A stretch of DNA of 64,000 nt from Caenorhabditis elegans (Eukaryota > Nematoda > Chromadorea > Rhabditida > Rhabditidae). The notes under the pieces are model-generated. The model had not been told where the DNA came from. It made no database searches and saw only the letters and a list, made by a program, of their open reading frames with translations. The DNA lies in the NCBI RefSeq assembly GCF_000002985.6, contig NC_003279.8:3968001-4032000 (forward strand), given 5' to 3'. Positions 24,366-36,900 of the stretch are shown here, in pieces. Numbering within the stretch: position 1 is the first letter of the stretch; each line of letters opens with the position of its first letter. The position numbers and the translations under genes are program-made.

Positions 24366-27300
24366 AAATAACTCGAAAACTTTGTTGAAAAGTTCATTTT
24401 CGGTTGTGAATATTGTGAAACAATACTTCTCTATATATAGAATGATAGGAGAGATAGGAGCAACAATCGTCCTTTCCCCCAATGTTTCACTTTTATTTTT
24501 CTCTCAACTCTCTTCTCTTTTTCACCTCTCGCATCATCATTTTTGCCTCCGTTTCCAGCCATTGCCCCATATAATTGTGTCCTTCACTGTTTGTTTCCAT
24601 TCTTCTTTTCCATTAAATATATGTTTCCTGTTATTTCCAGCCAAAAACTTTCAGGAATCTCTGTTTCTATGGAATTTGATTTTAGATGATCTTCTGCCAC
24701 GTCGTAAAATATTTTATAGTGCTCTCTGGGCCATAAACGTTTTAAGATCTGTCCAACAGAAGGGATCTGTGATGTAATGAACAGAATGGCGGGATGGAGG
24801 GATGGAGATTATTATTGGCAGTGTGCCAAGTTACTAGAGATCGTAATAAACAAGGGGGTCACAAATGGACCCCCAATTAAGGGGAATTATTCTTCTTCAT
24901 TATCTCTCCTACAGGCGATATTTTCAAGTTTCTACCAAATTTCGAATTCGAGAACCCCAATTTTTAAATATTTAAATATTTAAACTACTAACAAAATTAT
25001 TTAAAAAATAGTTTCAACAATTTTGAAACAGGAGAAATGTGTTGAAAAATTAAAAATAATTTTTCCATTCAATTTTTTACTGCTTTCGAGGATCGTAAAA
25101 CTGCAAAAATGGATTTTTTGAAGACTTTTAAAAATTGCAAGCGTTTCTAACCGTAATGGAAGCTTTTTGGATTTTTTTAGTGGAAAACAATCAAAAATTT
25201 GCTTTAAAAAAATTACAAATTTTTCAAATTTCTATTATATAATGTTACCGAAAGTCTACAGGAATCGCTTTTCGAAATTAGCTAAAATATAGCCTGAAAA
25301 TTTTCAGATTGAAATTTACCCTTTTAAAAATGCTCCACCACAGCTATTTTTTCAGTAATGCATTTAAAACATCCTTTCAATTAAAATTTAAAAATTAAAT
25401 GTTCAAACGCTTTTAAAGTATTTAGCATTTCCTAATTCCTAATTAGAATGACTGACAACAAAAAATCGTATTTTGAGTCACTCCATTATTCTTTTTGGTA
25501 TTAAAAAAATCTTATCCATTCAAAACCCGAAAATTCTACATGGCACATTTAATCCATCAGCCGTGCTCTTCGATTCCTTTTCACACATTCTACCCATAGA
25601 CAAACACCTTCGTTTTTCTCTTCTTCCACATCCGCAACAGCTCATCTTGTTCTCTTTCTCTCCGTCTTCAATCTGTCTATATCTCCCCACCCTTTTCCCA
25701 AATGCTCTCACCTTCTTTTATAGAAAGTATAATTAACGGGGTGAGAAAGCAATGCTCTCACCACCTGCCAGTGTTGCACATTGAATATTAATCCACCCAT
25801 AATTTGAGAGCTGCTATCTCTCATAGGCTAGATTTGAAAGTGACTAGAGAGGAATTGGCCTGGAGATAGCAAACTGAAAAGCTTCCAAAATTTTACGCGG
25901 CCGTGGTGAAAACGTTTTCTGATAAAACTCCTAGAATTTCAACAAAAAAAACTATGCCTAGGATTATAAAATACATTTTCTGATTTTGGTTTTTATAAAC
26001 TTAAAATCTTTGATCTTTGTTTTTCAATTTTAAGATAACATCCAAAATTTTGAAACGTTTCGTTTACAAATAAATTTTTCTTAAACTTTGTTCCAGGGCT
26101 TTTGTGGCAATTAGGTTCGTTTCTAACCATATGTGCCTGCCGTAGGCCTGCCTGCATGTCAAACTGTTTGTTAATCAATTTGCAAAAAATTAAAAATAGC
26201 CAGTAATGAATGATGTAGGCATCAGGCAAGTGCAGGTCCCGTTAAGGAACGCAGGCATAGTTGTGCCTACGTGGAAGACATAAAACCAGGTGTAAAAAAA
26301 CAAATGAAGTTTTATAAAAAATTAAAATTAGCAATATTTTACGAACTGTAATTCGCAAAACAAATATCTCAGGGAGCTACATTTTTTTCAAATTTAACTG
26401 CACGGGTTTTCGTTTTTTCAGAAATTTCAGGTGCATTTCCCGACTACTTCAAAACCTCTAATTCCAGTTAAAATTCCAGCCATCACAAACAGGGTCCCAG
26501 TGACCGTCTATTTCCCACTGCTGCAATCACCTCAACCCCCTAATCATAAAATGTCACATTCCACTTGACATTTATCTGCGTCTCCATCTCGCCAATTATA
26601 TTTCTCCTCCCACCACTCTCTATCTGTTTCAGAGATTGTTGTTGTGTATGTGGGGGAAGAGTGAGAGAGAGTGCAAGTGACGCAGGCCAAATGAGCACAC
26701 AACAGGCGATAAGTAGGCGGGGCCAGAGGAAGCAGGTAATGCGCATAAAGGGGAAGAAGAAGAAGATGGTGTGTGTGCAGGTCAGGTTGCCTCAGCAGCA
26801 GGAGACCTACTCTTATCTCGCTCTTTGTCATCTTCTTCAGTAGCTCTCCCCGTTCTTGCGTAATTTCTTCCTTGACCTCTCTTCTTTTATCCTGATATTA
26901 TACTATTACGTTACGTTTTTTAAAAACTACTTTCATCTTCAAATTCTATTAAATACAAATTATTCTATAATAATAAAATTAAACAATATTCTTTAAAAGT
27001 TTTGATGCTTCCCATTGATCTAGCAACCTCCTTGGTTTCATAATAATTCAAATAATTTTTAATTGCGTCATAACATTGCTCAGGGTTACGTCCAGATTCT
27101 TTTCATTATATTTTTTGAAGAGATTTTCTAGGCACCCTAGGTACTCACTAGAGTTCTCGAGCTCCTGGTTAAATTTACATTTGTTCATCTGTTGATCTGT
27201 GACAAAATTTCACGTGAATGCTGTTGAGCTCTTCTTGTTCCTAATAGTCTTTTTATGACTGTCATGATAGGTAGGTTCGCCTTCATGCCTGCCTGCCTGC

Positions 27301-27724
27301 CTATCTGCATTTCAGCATTTGGCCTATGATCATGTCTATATGCATGCCTCCTTCCCATCCACTTGCCTGCCTCATGCCTACCTTCTTGTCTACCCTCACA
27401 GTTCTTTAATTTCGGTCGGAAATGTTTAGAAATTCTTGCATTATTTGGCTGGATTTTTTCCGCTCGGAATTACACACTTCGTCTTGCCACATAATGTATA
27501 AATATTATCGATCGAAATAACATGAAATACCGATCAATAACACTGAATATACATTCTTTATTGCTATCTCCATTAGGCAATCTCTTGCAACATTTCTGAA
27601 ACTAAATTTCTCAATTCAATTTCTTCATTGTTCTACGGAGTTATTTTCAACGTTTCAATCTTTTATCTTTCCTTTTCAAAATTTTCCTCAACTTCTGAAT
27701 TATTCCAGATCCCCAGTCCATCAA

Positions 27725-28402
27725 ATGGCTCATCGAATGCATATTGGCCAATTCACGAGACAATATCCAGCGGAGACAGCCTTCAAAGTCCAGTCAAACC
27801 CATGGAAGAACTCTCCAGAACCATTTCTTCCAATGAGCACCCAACAGCCAAAGTCTTGGGCAGATGTTGGAAAGGTTGCAGGACCCCCAAGAAACTACCA
27901 TCATCCATATGAAGTCAAACCATTTGAGGCGATTGATGAGAAGAATGATGTGTTCAGTACTATGGGTCATTGGAATTCTGAGCAGAAGCAGAGTCGACAA
28001 CAGCATCAGCAATACCAGCAGAACCAGTATCAAGCCCGTCAACATCAGTACTATCAGAACCCACCTCCATTCTACCAACCGGAGCAGCCTGTGCACTATC
28101 AATCTGCTCAGCAGGATGTCTTTGATAACATTGGCGAATGGGACAATAGCACTCCAATCCCATCGCAAATTTCTCCACTTCAACTGGATCTTACCTTGAC
28201 CACTCCACTTCCAACCTTCCAACCATATCCATCAACTCGTTCATATTCCTTGGAGTCTCCAACCACATCGGTCACTTCAAATGAGGAGAAGAACAGCTGG
28301 AAGACGATCGAATTAATCCTCAACCAAAAGTCGAGCCGTTCGCCATCTATCACCGAACGTCTCAGCCCGGTGGACTTTGGACCATGGACCTCAAACTTGT
28401 AA
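27725..28402 (+). CDS. Orphan Q/P/S/T-rich protein, 225 aa
   Basis: One uninterrupted frame of 226 codons with clear worm codon use. I do not recognise a domain. The N-terminal third has NPWKNSPEPF and SWADVGKVAGPP; residues 85-140 are Q/Y/H/P-rich and probably disordered; two similar Asp-Val-Phe motifs (NDVFSTMGHWN near 76 and QDVFDNIGEWD near 130) look like an internal short repeat, perhaps a peptide ligand motif. The end is S/T/P-rich and closes with VDFGPWTSNL. A splice acceptor (TTATTCCAG) lies 19 nt upstream of the ATG and the frame stays open up to it, so either the messenger is trans-spliced there or upstream exons exist that I could not find. Confidence 0.75.
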   Translation: MAHRMHIGQFTRQYPAETAFKVQSNPWKNSPEPFLPMSTQQPKSWADVGKVAGPPRNYHHPYEVKPFEAIDEKNDVFSTMGHWNSEQKQSRQQHQQYQQNQYQARQHQYYQNPPPFYQPEQPVHYQSAQQDVFDNIGEWDNSTPIPSQISPLQLDLTLTTPLPTFQPYPSTRSYSLESPTTSVTSNEEKNSWKTIELILNQKSSRSPSITERLSPVDFGPWTSNL

Positions 28403-28980
28403 ATTCTGAACAATATCCCGATCTCCTTTCCTTTACTACTCGGTTACTATACACAAACGGCTTATTTTCATTCTCTCAAATTTTGATAGTCACATACCTA
28501 ATTATGTTACGGCTTCTGAAACTGTTTCAGGTGATTTAATTCCCATTGCATTCCTCTTTCCAAAAGATATTTGCAACTTCTTATCCTTTTATCCTTTTAA
28601 TCAGAAATACGGTTTCTCATTGTGATTCTTTAATCCTTATCGTGGCTTTTGCAATATCAAACCAAAATCTCTAAGTCTCCCTGTTACATGTCCCATCCGA
28701 TCTTCTCGTATATGCTCCTAGTTATAATCCTTTTTTAATCACAAAACATTAATAATCCGTACTACGGTTGAAACTTTGCACTTCCCATAATCCATCGATT
28801 CCATTCAAAAATGCGGTCTCCGTCCGATTTCTTGCTTTTTCTTTTCTTCTCATGTTTGCATCTTCATGTGATTTCACCGATGTGTTCACCTACTTTTCTG
28901 GTTAATTTTTTAAAATGAATAACACCTCTTTAATAAATATCTGGTAATTTATAAAATGTTTTGCTATTTTTTGTAAATTA
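28403..28980. other. 3' flank of the Q-rich gene
   Basis: AT-rich and T-rich, probably a long 3' UTR followed by intergenic DNA; AATAAA-like motifs occur near 28930. Nothing else is supported. Confidence 0.45.
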
Positions 28981-29569
28981 TCATTACTATATATAAAGCG
29001 CTATTCCGTTTGTCTCTGACGTCACGGGTGACGTCACAACATTCAGCGCAAAAATTTAATAGAGAAAATTTTGAGGCTACTTATGATGAATGCGCACCCG
29101 ACATCGATCGAGGTACGCGATAAACCACTCGACACTTTCCGAAAACATTTTGGCGGGAATTCAAATTTTAATTTATTGAAATCACTTTTGCGGGAATTCA
29201 AAATTTTAATTTTTCCAAAACATTTTGCCGGTAATTCAAACTTCAATTTATTGAAAACATTTTGAAGAGGTGTTGATATAGGAGTTAGTGGAGAATAATG
29301 TCAAGGTACTGTAGTGTTACTGTGGGGGGGGGGGGGGGGGTACTGTTGGCACACGGTAGGGACACTGTATTTTGCAAAACATCCCCTTCTGAGCTTCAGG
29401 TGAGATATTGGTTTGGGAGTTCATGGGGGATAATGTGAAAGTACTGTAATGATACTGTAAGATTACGTTTTTTCATGATGAGAAATTTTTGAGTGATTGA
29501 AGGTATGTGTGTCAAGTATTTTGAATGTCACCAGTGGGTGCCCGCTCCGTAGGCGCGGTCAAGTGCTGG
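28981..29569. mobile_element. Non-autonomous Helitron, 589 bp
   Basis: Starts TCATTACTATATATAAAGCG after an A and ends GTGCTGG before a T, with a CCGCTCC/GGCGCGG near-hairpin preceding the end. The interior has three degenerate copies of TTTTGCGGGAATTCAAA-type units related to the 34-bp array of the Helitron at 12209, and the G17 tract. Confidence 0.8.
29324..29340 (+). repeat. Homopolymer of 17 G
   Basis: Seventeen consecutive G on the plus strand inside the third Helitron, long enough to form an intramolecular G-quadruplex. Confidence 0.95.
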
Positions 29570-29687
29570 TTTCAGAATAATAGAACATCTGGTACAGTAA
29601 AAGTACTGTAGTGATATGGAAAGTTGTAGAAGCATAGTCCATTAAATGTACTGAAAGGCCAAGTTACGGTGAGTACTGTTGTACGAT

Positions 29688-30802
29688 ACCGCGATCAGGG
29701 CTGGGACTTTTTCGTTTTCGCGTTTTCGTTTTTTCGTTATTTTCGGGGTTTTGACGAAAACGAATTTTTTCGTTTTCGTTTTCGAAAGTGTTCGAAAAAC
29801 GAAAATAGAACGACTTTATTTAAACTTTGTTTTTTTTCTCATTTTTTTTTGGAACTATCGCCGAAATTTTGCTCTCCGGTGTGGATAGTATTGAAAAATC
29901 AATTATTTTCTCCTCAAACTTATTACTGAAGATCAACTTTAAGAACAAAAAATGCAACAGTTCTCAGTTTTGGATAAAAATTAAACGACTCTTTTACGTC
30001 AAAATAGATTCATTCATTTTATGACAGGACGTTTCCTTGTTCAAACGATTTGTTAATTGGTCATTAAAACATACTTTTTTTCCGCTGAGTTATATATAGG
30101 ATGTAGAACTTAATGCCTTTTTCGAAAATAAGGATTCTACTGTAGCTCAATTTTTAATCTGAAATCGTGTTTTGAACATTTTAATTGAAGAAATAACTAA
30201 TTATGCACTTTTTGACTAATATCTGATTACCGTATATTCTCTATCAGTGCTGCATGTAACACTAATTTCCAGGCGCTTTTCGAATCCAGCACTATTAGAG
30301 ACTGCAGTTCTACTGGAGATGCAGCACTAATAAAGAATATATGGTAACTTGTGAAAAGTTTTCGAATAAAAAGTTTGAAAAAATTTCGACATCGGAAATT
30401 GTTTTCAAAACAAAAAAAAAACAAAAATTTTCAAGTATCATCAAAAATTTCTTACTATTAGATATTGCAGAAAAAAGTTGTATTTCCTGCTTGAATAAAA
30501 TTCTAGCCAAATTCAATACTTTCGGTAAGCCAGCCCAACATTCTTTGGAGCTCTGAACAAAGAAACGTCCTATCATATTATTTACATATGCATCTTTTTT
30601 GAAAAAGTGAGTTAATGAGCAAAGTAAGTCAATGAGAGAGAATTAAACAAGTATTTGCCAACAAAAAAGCTTTTGAGGCAACATATGGTCTAAAAACCGT
30701 AAGTACAGTTTGTGCCCATTTCGTTTTCGTGTTTTAAAACGAAAATTTTCGTTTTCGTTTTCGAAAATGGAATTTCGAAAAAATCCCAGCCCTGACCGCG
30801 AT
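29688..30802. mobile_element. Non-autonomous hAT element with 8-bp target duplication
   Basis: The element proper is 29696-30794: it begins CAGGGCTGGGACTTTTTCG and ends with the near-perfect inverse CGAAAAAATCCCAGCCCTG. It is flanked on both sides by the direct 8-mer ACCGCGAT (29688-29695 and 30795-30802). Length 1099 bp. Inside both ends are TTTTCG-rich subterminal repeats, and no transposase frame is present. The CAGGG terminus and 8-bp duplication fit the hAT superfamily. Confidence 0.88.
30228..30346. mobile_element. Palindromic MITE nested in the hAT element
   Basis: TACCGTATATTCTCTATCAG at the left end is mirrored by an imperfect inverse ending ...AGAATATATGGTA at the right end; both arms continue into GTGCTGCAT / ATGCAGCAC. 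About 119 bp overall. Confidence 0.75.
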
Positions 30803-31347
30803 CGGTTCAGAAAGATTATTGTAATATTATTGTAGAAACAAAATGATGGTACAGTGGTAGGACTACTGTGTATTGTAAGAGTACTGTAGCTTGGTAGAAA
30901 TAAAGCTATGATATAATCGTACTGTAGTGGTACGGTAAGACGTGTGGTACGGTAGCTATCAGTTTCAAGAAGTAGATCAAGGTACGTTAGTATTGCCTAG
31001 AAATGGAATGAGAGAATTACAGTAGAAACATGGTGAAGATACGGTTACACGAGTATTACTGTAGCTCTAGTGGTACGGTAGGACAACTGAAACAATAAGA
31101 ATACTGTAATTGACTAAGTTTATGATATGGCAGGATCTAGGGGTACTCTAGTTCTGTTCAGAAACAGGCTACCTAAAATGAATTAAGGGATTCGAGGTCT
31201 CGTAAATCTAAGTACTGTATATTAATTTTGAAATTTGGAAGTTGGACTCTCGACAAGTGTGATTCTCTCTGAAAAAATTTTTAATCGAACTAATTATTGT
31301 ATCAAAAATTATTTTATTATATCAACGGTTTATTATATTTAAAAAAA
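30803..31347. repeat. TACTGTAG-rich degenerate repeat, 3' flank of unc-73
   Basis: Many irregular copies of GTACTGTAG, GGTACGGTA and GGTACAGT; similar sequence precedes the hAT element (29573-29680) and fills the Helitron at 23625. No coding capacity. The unc-73 poly(A) signal lies at its right edge. Confidence 0.6.
31329..31334 (-). terminator. Poly(A) signal of long unc-73 transcripts
   Basis: AATAAA on the minus strand, 14 nt past the long-isoform stop codon at 31348-31350. Confidence 0.7.
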
Positions 31348-33952
31348 TCACATTTCCGTTCCATCAAAACAGATACAAATACACTGTGATGGTGCACTCC
31401 TGACCCGTTGATTATATGCAAAAACTCGGAATGAATAACTGTTTCGAGCAAAATTTCGCAGTGAAACATGTGTTTTCTCAATGTTCGTCGACGCGATTAG
31501 CCAATTTTCTGGAGATGAGTCGTCTAAAAGTCAACAAAGATTTGAGTGGAAACTTACAATCTTGAAAATATCAAATTGCTACCTACCCAAAATACGGTAC
31601 TCAATGCAGTACTTCAAGCCTGATTCCGCTTTCCATTTTAGGCGAACCTCATGATCACCGCTTATTTTCACGGTAAAATCGGTTGGAGGATCTGAAAATG
31701 GAAACTGTTTAGTTGTTTAGTTCTTAGATTATTTAAAAATTTAAAAATATTATTTAAAAATAAAAGCATTTCTACCTGGAATTGAAATAACACTGAGAAA
31801 TGCGACAGTGGACGTCACTCCAAATGAGTTTTTTGCTATTACTGAATAAGCACCGGCATCACACTTTTTTACGTGTTTAATCAAAAGTCGACTGTTCAGT
31901 TGATTTGTCTGAAATTAATTCTGGAGTCATTTGAATGTCTCAAGAAATTGAATACCTGGATTCTAGCTCGTTTTGAGTCAACCGCTGGTCCATGCCATAT
32001 TACGGTGAAGTCTGTATCTGAAATTAGGAAAATTGCCACTTTCACTTTGTCAAATTTATTTTAAGGAATTTTTTCGAAGAAAAACTTAATAAAAACCGTT
32101 CCTTGAAAAAATTGCTTGCTATATTTTGAAAATATTGGACGGAAATTCTATAAAACGATTTATTTTGGTATGATAATTTAACTTTATTAAATTAAAAAGA
32201 TACTTTTTGATTGATAAATTGGAAATTTTGAGGTTTTTAGAAAACTCTATAAATCAATTTTTTAATTTAAAAGTAGAATCATTGTGCCAAAATTAAGATT
32301 TGTAAATTTTTTGAATTTTTTAAAACCATAACTCACGCGAAGAAATAATCGGACACATTTCAACATCATTTCCCTCGACAACTTCAATATCTTTCATATC
32401 CTCAACCACAACTGGTCTCTCACATGTCGTCAACTCCAGAAGAACGTCAAAATTGTCCGTTGATGACGTGGCAGTATCAAATGCACTAGGACCGTATTCA
32501 ACGTCCGTCTCATCCACTCTACGTTGCCATTCTCGACGATATCTGAATCAAAGGATTTAACCTTTAATAACTAAAACCTGTAATTAAGTTCAACCGTATT
32601 GTGGAAGTTATCAAGTGGATTATTGCCGAAATTTATATTAATTTTACGTATGAATCCATAACATTCTAATCTTACTGAATTTGTTCCGCAAAATTTGTTC
32701 CTGGTATGTCTGACATTGTCAAAAAGTAGCTGGGACACTTCCCAACAGTACCGTCGGCTTTCTTCACACTTGCATATCCATTTTTCACATCTAGCACTTT
32801 AACCTGTAATTTTTGAGTTTTGATTAATTGGAAAGAACTGAAGTATTTTAAACTAGCACAGCTTTTGAATTCAATAACATCAAGTAACACCATTACCATT
32901 AAAGTTTCAGAAGAAATAGAGTTTCGAGAATTGACTATAACGGATTCTGAAAAATTGTCTCAAAAGCAGGACTAGTTTAATATTTATCTCAAAATAACAA
33001 AACTATTGGTAATTGTCAAATGTTAAAGAAGACGTCTCCCTGGATCATTTTTCAGCGAATTGCAAAAAATTTGACGCTGTTTCAGTTAGAGTGCCCATGC
33101 CTAAAACTACAATGCTTTTTTCAATTAATTAAAATGTTTAACACAAAACAAAATACCAGAGACAACTGAGCATCAAAAAGAATATATTTTTCTTGGCAAG
33201 ACCCACTACAGTGCATTTTGAATACTTTGGTTTGTAATTTGGAAAACAAATACATGGGTCAGGCTACTGTAGCATATTTTGTGATTCAGCCCGTTTGAAC
33301 GACTCTCGTGATTTTTAATGATATTTTGTATATTTATTACTTAAATTAAAAACTGGCAGCCTAGAAAATCCAGTATTCTTTAACGATTTTTATTTTCAGA
33401 AAGCATTAGCCCATCTATCTTGTATATCACCTTTTCATCCGTCTCTAGATTTACTTGATCATCAGCAACCTTCTGGAATTTGCCGGCTGCAGCCGCGTCC
33501 AACTGTAAATTTGCTCATTTTGTGTTTTTTTTCATAAAAAAACGTGTTGAGTTTGTTGGGCACCGCACAGCACCCCGTGTTTATTCATCAACTTCTTTTC
33601 TACAATGTTGCCCACTTCAAGCAAAAGAAATTTATTCAATCAAAATACACGAAAACATACTGTGTTGTTGTGATGAGAAATAAAGATTGTGGGGGGAGGA
33701 GAATGACAAAAAAAAAAGAAAACGAAAAAAAAACAGAGCAAAATTTGAAACAAAAATTGCAATTTCCGTGATTGTATTATGAAGGTTTGCAACAACAAAA
33801 AATATTATGGACAGTGTCAAGAGAATCGTAGAAATGCGCGTGCGAGAGAGAGAGGGGAAGGAGAGATAAAATAGCTCAAAAAATTCCAGATATAATTTGC
33901 ATATACACATCACTGGGCTCTGTGGGAGAAAGGGAGAATGGGTCCGAGAGTT

Positions 33953-33986
<34 letters not shown>

Positions 33987-36900
33987 AACATAATGGACAA
34001 GAGGGGGAGGAATTATACATAGGGAGACACCTAGTTGTTTTGTTAGATGAGGAAATTTCGATACCCGTAAAAAAGATAGAAATTTCAAGAGGACTGGGTT
34101 CAAGGATGTTGTTAGTGTATTTGTAGTAGACAAGACAAATATATAAATCTAAAATAAAAACGACCTGCAAAAAAGCTCAACATGAGAGATGGTTTGAAGA
34201 AGAGAGATAAATTTAAAGGACTAGCACAAGAGGACTGACATGAAAATGAAAACATAAAAAAACGACAGCAAAAACGGTATTAGGAAGTTAGAGCAAAGGG
34301 ATATTAGTTCAATACAACAAATATCTCCACTCATTTTCCAACCGGTGGCGGAGAGGTCGGCGATTTCGCCGGTTTCTTTCCAAACGAGAACAGCGACGAT
34401 TTTGATTTTCCCTCTTTTTTCGGAGATTCTGCTGGCTTTTTCGATGATGATGCTGCTGATCTGTTTGCTGATGATGGAGCGCCTCTCCTGTCACCTCCAG
34501 GGGCACCTCTGAAATTGAATTTTATTTTAGCATCTTGAGAAAAGTTCCTACTTCTACTAAATCTTCTCTCTTCTCCTATAAGTCACAACCACTCACAAAC
34601 TCAGATCTCCCATTCCGCTGGACATATCGTTGTATCGTCTCGGATCCACAAGAGCTGCGAGCAATCGTTTTTGTTGATCGAGTAGCTCGCTCATTTTGCG
34701 ATTCCATTCGTCCTTCTCCTCTTGTGATTGTGCATTCGCAATGAAGCTTGTCGGCTGTGTTGGATCGGAGCTCTTGATGACGAATCGAAGCGGATCATCC
34801 GGCACATTTGGCTCGAACACCATTTTGTTTACCTGTAAATGTTTTTTAGATTAGTTTATACATTCGTCGTGATTCTATATGTTTTCCTTACCATAAATTG
34901 ACTCTTAAAAATGTACGTGGGATTTCCGAACTCCTTCTTCGGCGGAATGTGATCTGCGATGATCGCCGACTGCTCAAACAAGAAAATTCGTCGATCTTTC
35001 GGTTTTTGTACGTTTCCGGCTATCGATTCACTGATCTGCAGTGTTCCCTGATGAATAAGTTTGCCTTGAGCTGAGAGACTTTTGTCAAAGTTTTGCAGAC
35101 GACCGACTTGCATCATGTCATCACAGGCTTTTGGAACAACATGCATCACCTGGAAAAAATAGGATTTTTATTAAACAATTTAATTCAAGATCAAAAATTC
35201 TCAAATGCAGAATTGGCAGCCAGCTACTACTTTAAGTTAGTTTTTGAAAAACAAGTACAGAAATCTCACCTGTAACGCTTTCTTAAGCGTATCGGTCTTA
35301 TCCTTTGCTCGTTCGGTGAACTTGAGAATATCCTTGAGCAACAATTGATATTTCATGATTCGCTGCACCGGCTTGATAAGCAAGTCGCACAGCGCTACCT
35401 TGTGTCCTAATTTTGCTTTTGTGTCTGCGAAGAATGCCTCAAAATCATCTTGCGCCAAAAGATAGTCGGATTTTGGCTTGTTTTGACAGTACGTCACGTA
35501 CAGAGTGTGTAACCGTCTCTCGTACTTGACAAACGCGGCTCCGGCGGCTTCGTAATTCTCGGAACACTTTTCAATCTCTTTCAGGAAGTTTGTTTTGTGG
35601 AACTCAAGAATATTGACTATATTCGCGAAAATGATTTTGTCCTTTCCGACGAGATCAGCTGGAAGATCCATCTTGTTCAAATTCCCAATATAGCCTTCGA
35701 CAACCGACGTCAAGTCTTTCACATAATCCTGCTCAGTCTCGACGAGCTCCATCAGCACATATGATCTCTTGAATCGAGCCGTCTCTTCCGGCGTCTTCTC
35801 CACCTTTGCAGGTAAAGCGACTTCCGGCTCAACGGCGTCTGATGCTGCTACCGAATCCTCGTTCATGTCCTTCTCGTCGATGCTATTGTTGATGGTGATA
35901 TTTTCCATCGGTGGGGGTAGGCAATCCTCGGCCTTCTCGTCTTCTGCAACAACGATCGGAATGACTGTTGCGGGGACTGAAGACGGGACGGTATGTGTTG
36001 GTGTCGATGAAGATGGAATCGAGTTCGATGATGTTGGTTCTCCAGATGAAAGTACTCCAATTGGTGCAGAAGTTGACGATTCAGTAGTCTGGAAATTTTC
36101 AGTTAAGGTCGGTTTCTGGGGACGTGGCACTAGGTACTAAATTTAATAAATTTTCTGTCTACACGAAATCAGGAAGTCTATACAATTGACGCTGAGATTG
36201 TGGCGACACCCACTTGAAAAAACGGCGTGAGCCTTCAAATCGATATGTCGAAAATTTCTTTAAATTGACAAATTGAAACCCCTAGTTTTTGGGTTAACAG
36301 AGTATAAAAACCCCCATAGGAACATAATTTGCGCGTGAAAAATTATTCATTGGATTAGTGTGTAATGCTTCAAATACCACGCGCAAGTCTACATCCTTAG
36401 ACGTCTACGTATGAAAAGTAAAGTCTAGATTCCTAATTAGTGCGCAAAAATTTTTAAAATAAAATCGACTCAAAGCTCACATGTCCGTTGGCAGTGACTG
36501 GAGATGATGTAGACGTCGACTGCCTCGTTGCCGGGCTGTTGTTGTTTGACGACGACGAGTTTGCTGCTGCGGCCCGCTCCTTGCTGGAGTTGGCGAAGAT
36601 TCGTCTGAAAATATGAAAATTGATAAGAATGTTGGTTTCTTTTTTCAGTTTGAAAAAAAAAACTAGTCTCTCCTAATCTGATAGTGAGCAATACCCAAAT
36701 TCCCAACAAAAAAAGTGAGAAGAAAGGAGAAAAAGTGGGGGCGAATCGTCGTCACGGCGAAGGAGAATAAGAAGGAACGAAAAAAAGGAAAAAGAAGAAG
36801 AATAAGGAGGAGCAAATTGGAATGAGCCCTTCTTTTCCATCTTCTTCTTCTCCTTCTGTCCAACTCAGGGCCTCGTTTTTTCGAAAACACCAACCAAACT

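Larger units (their letters stand above)
20686..27724. other. Seven-kilobase repeat-rich gene-free stretch
   Basis: No coding exon could be supported. It holds the 13-copy satellite (22051-22793), a mini-Helitron (23625-23872), a dispersed repeat (about 24165-24365), TGCCTACGTGG-type repeats at about 21450-21480 and 26130-26275, and a TGCCTGCCTGCC-rich segment at 27270-27400. Part of it may be promoter or intron of the Q-rich gene at 27725, whose first visible exon is preceded by a splice acceptor. Confidence 0.5.
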
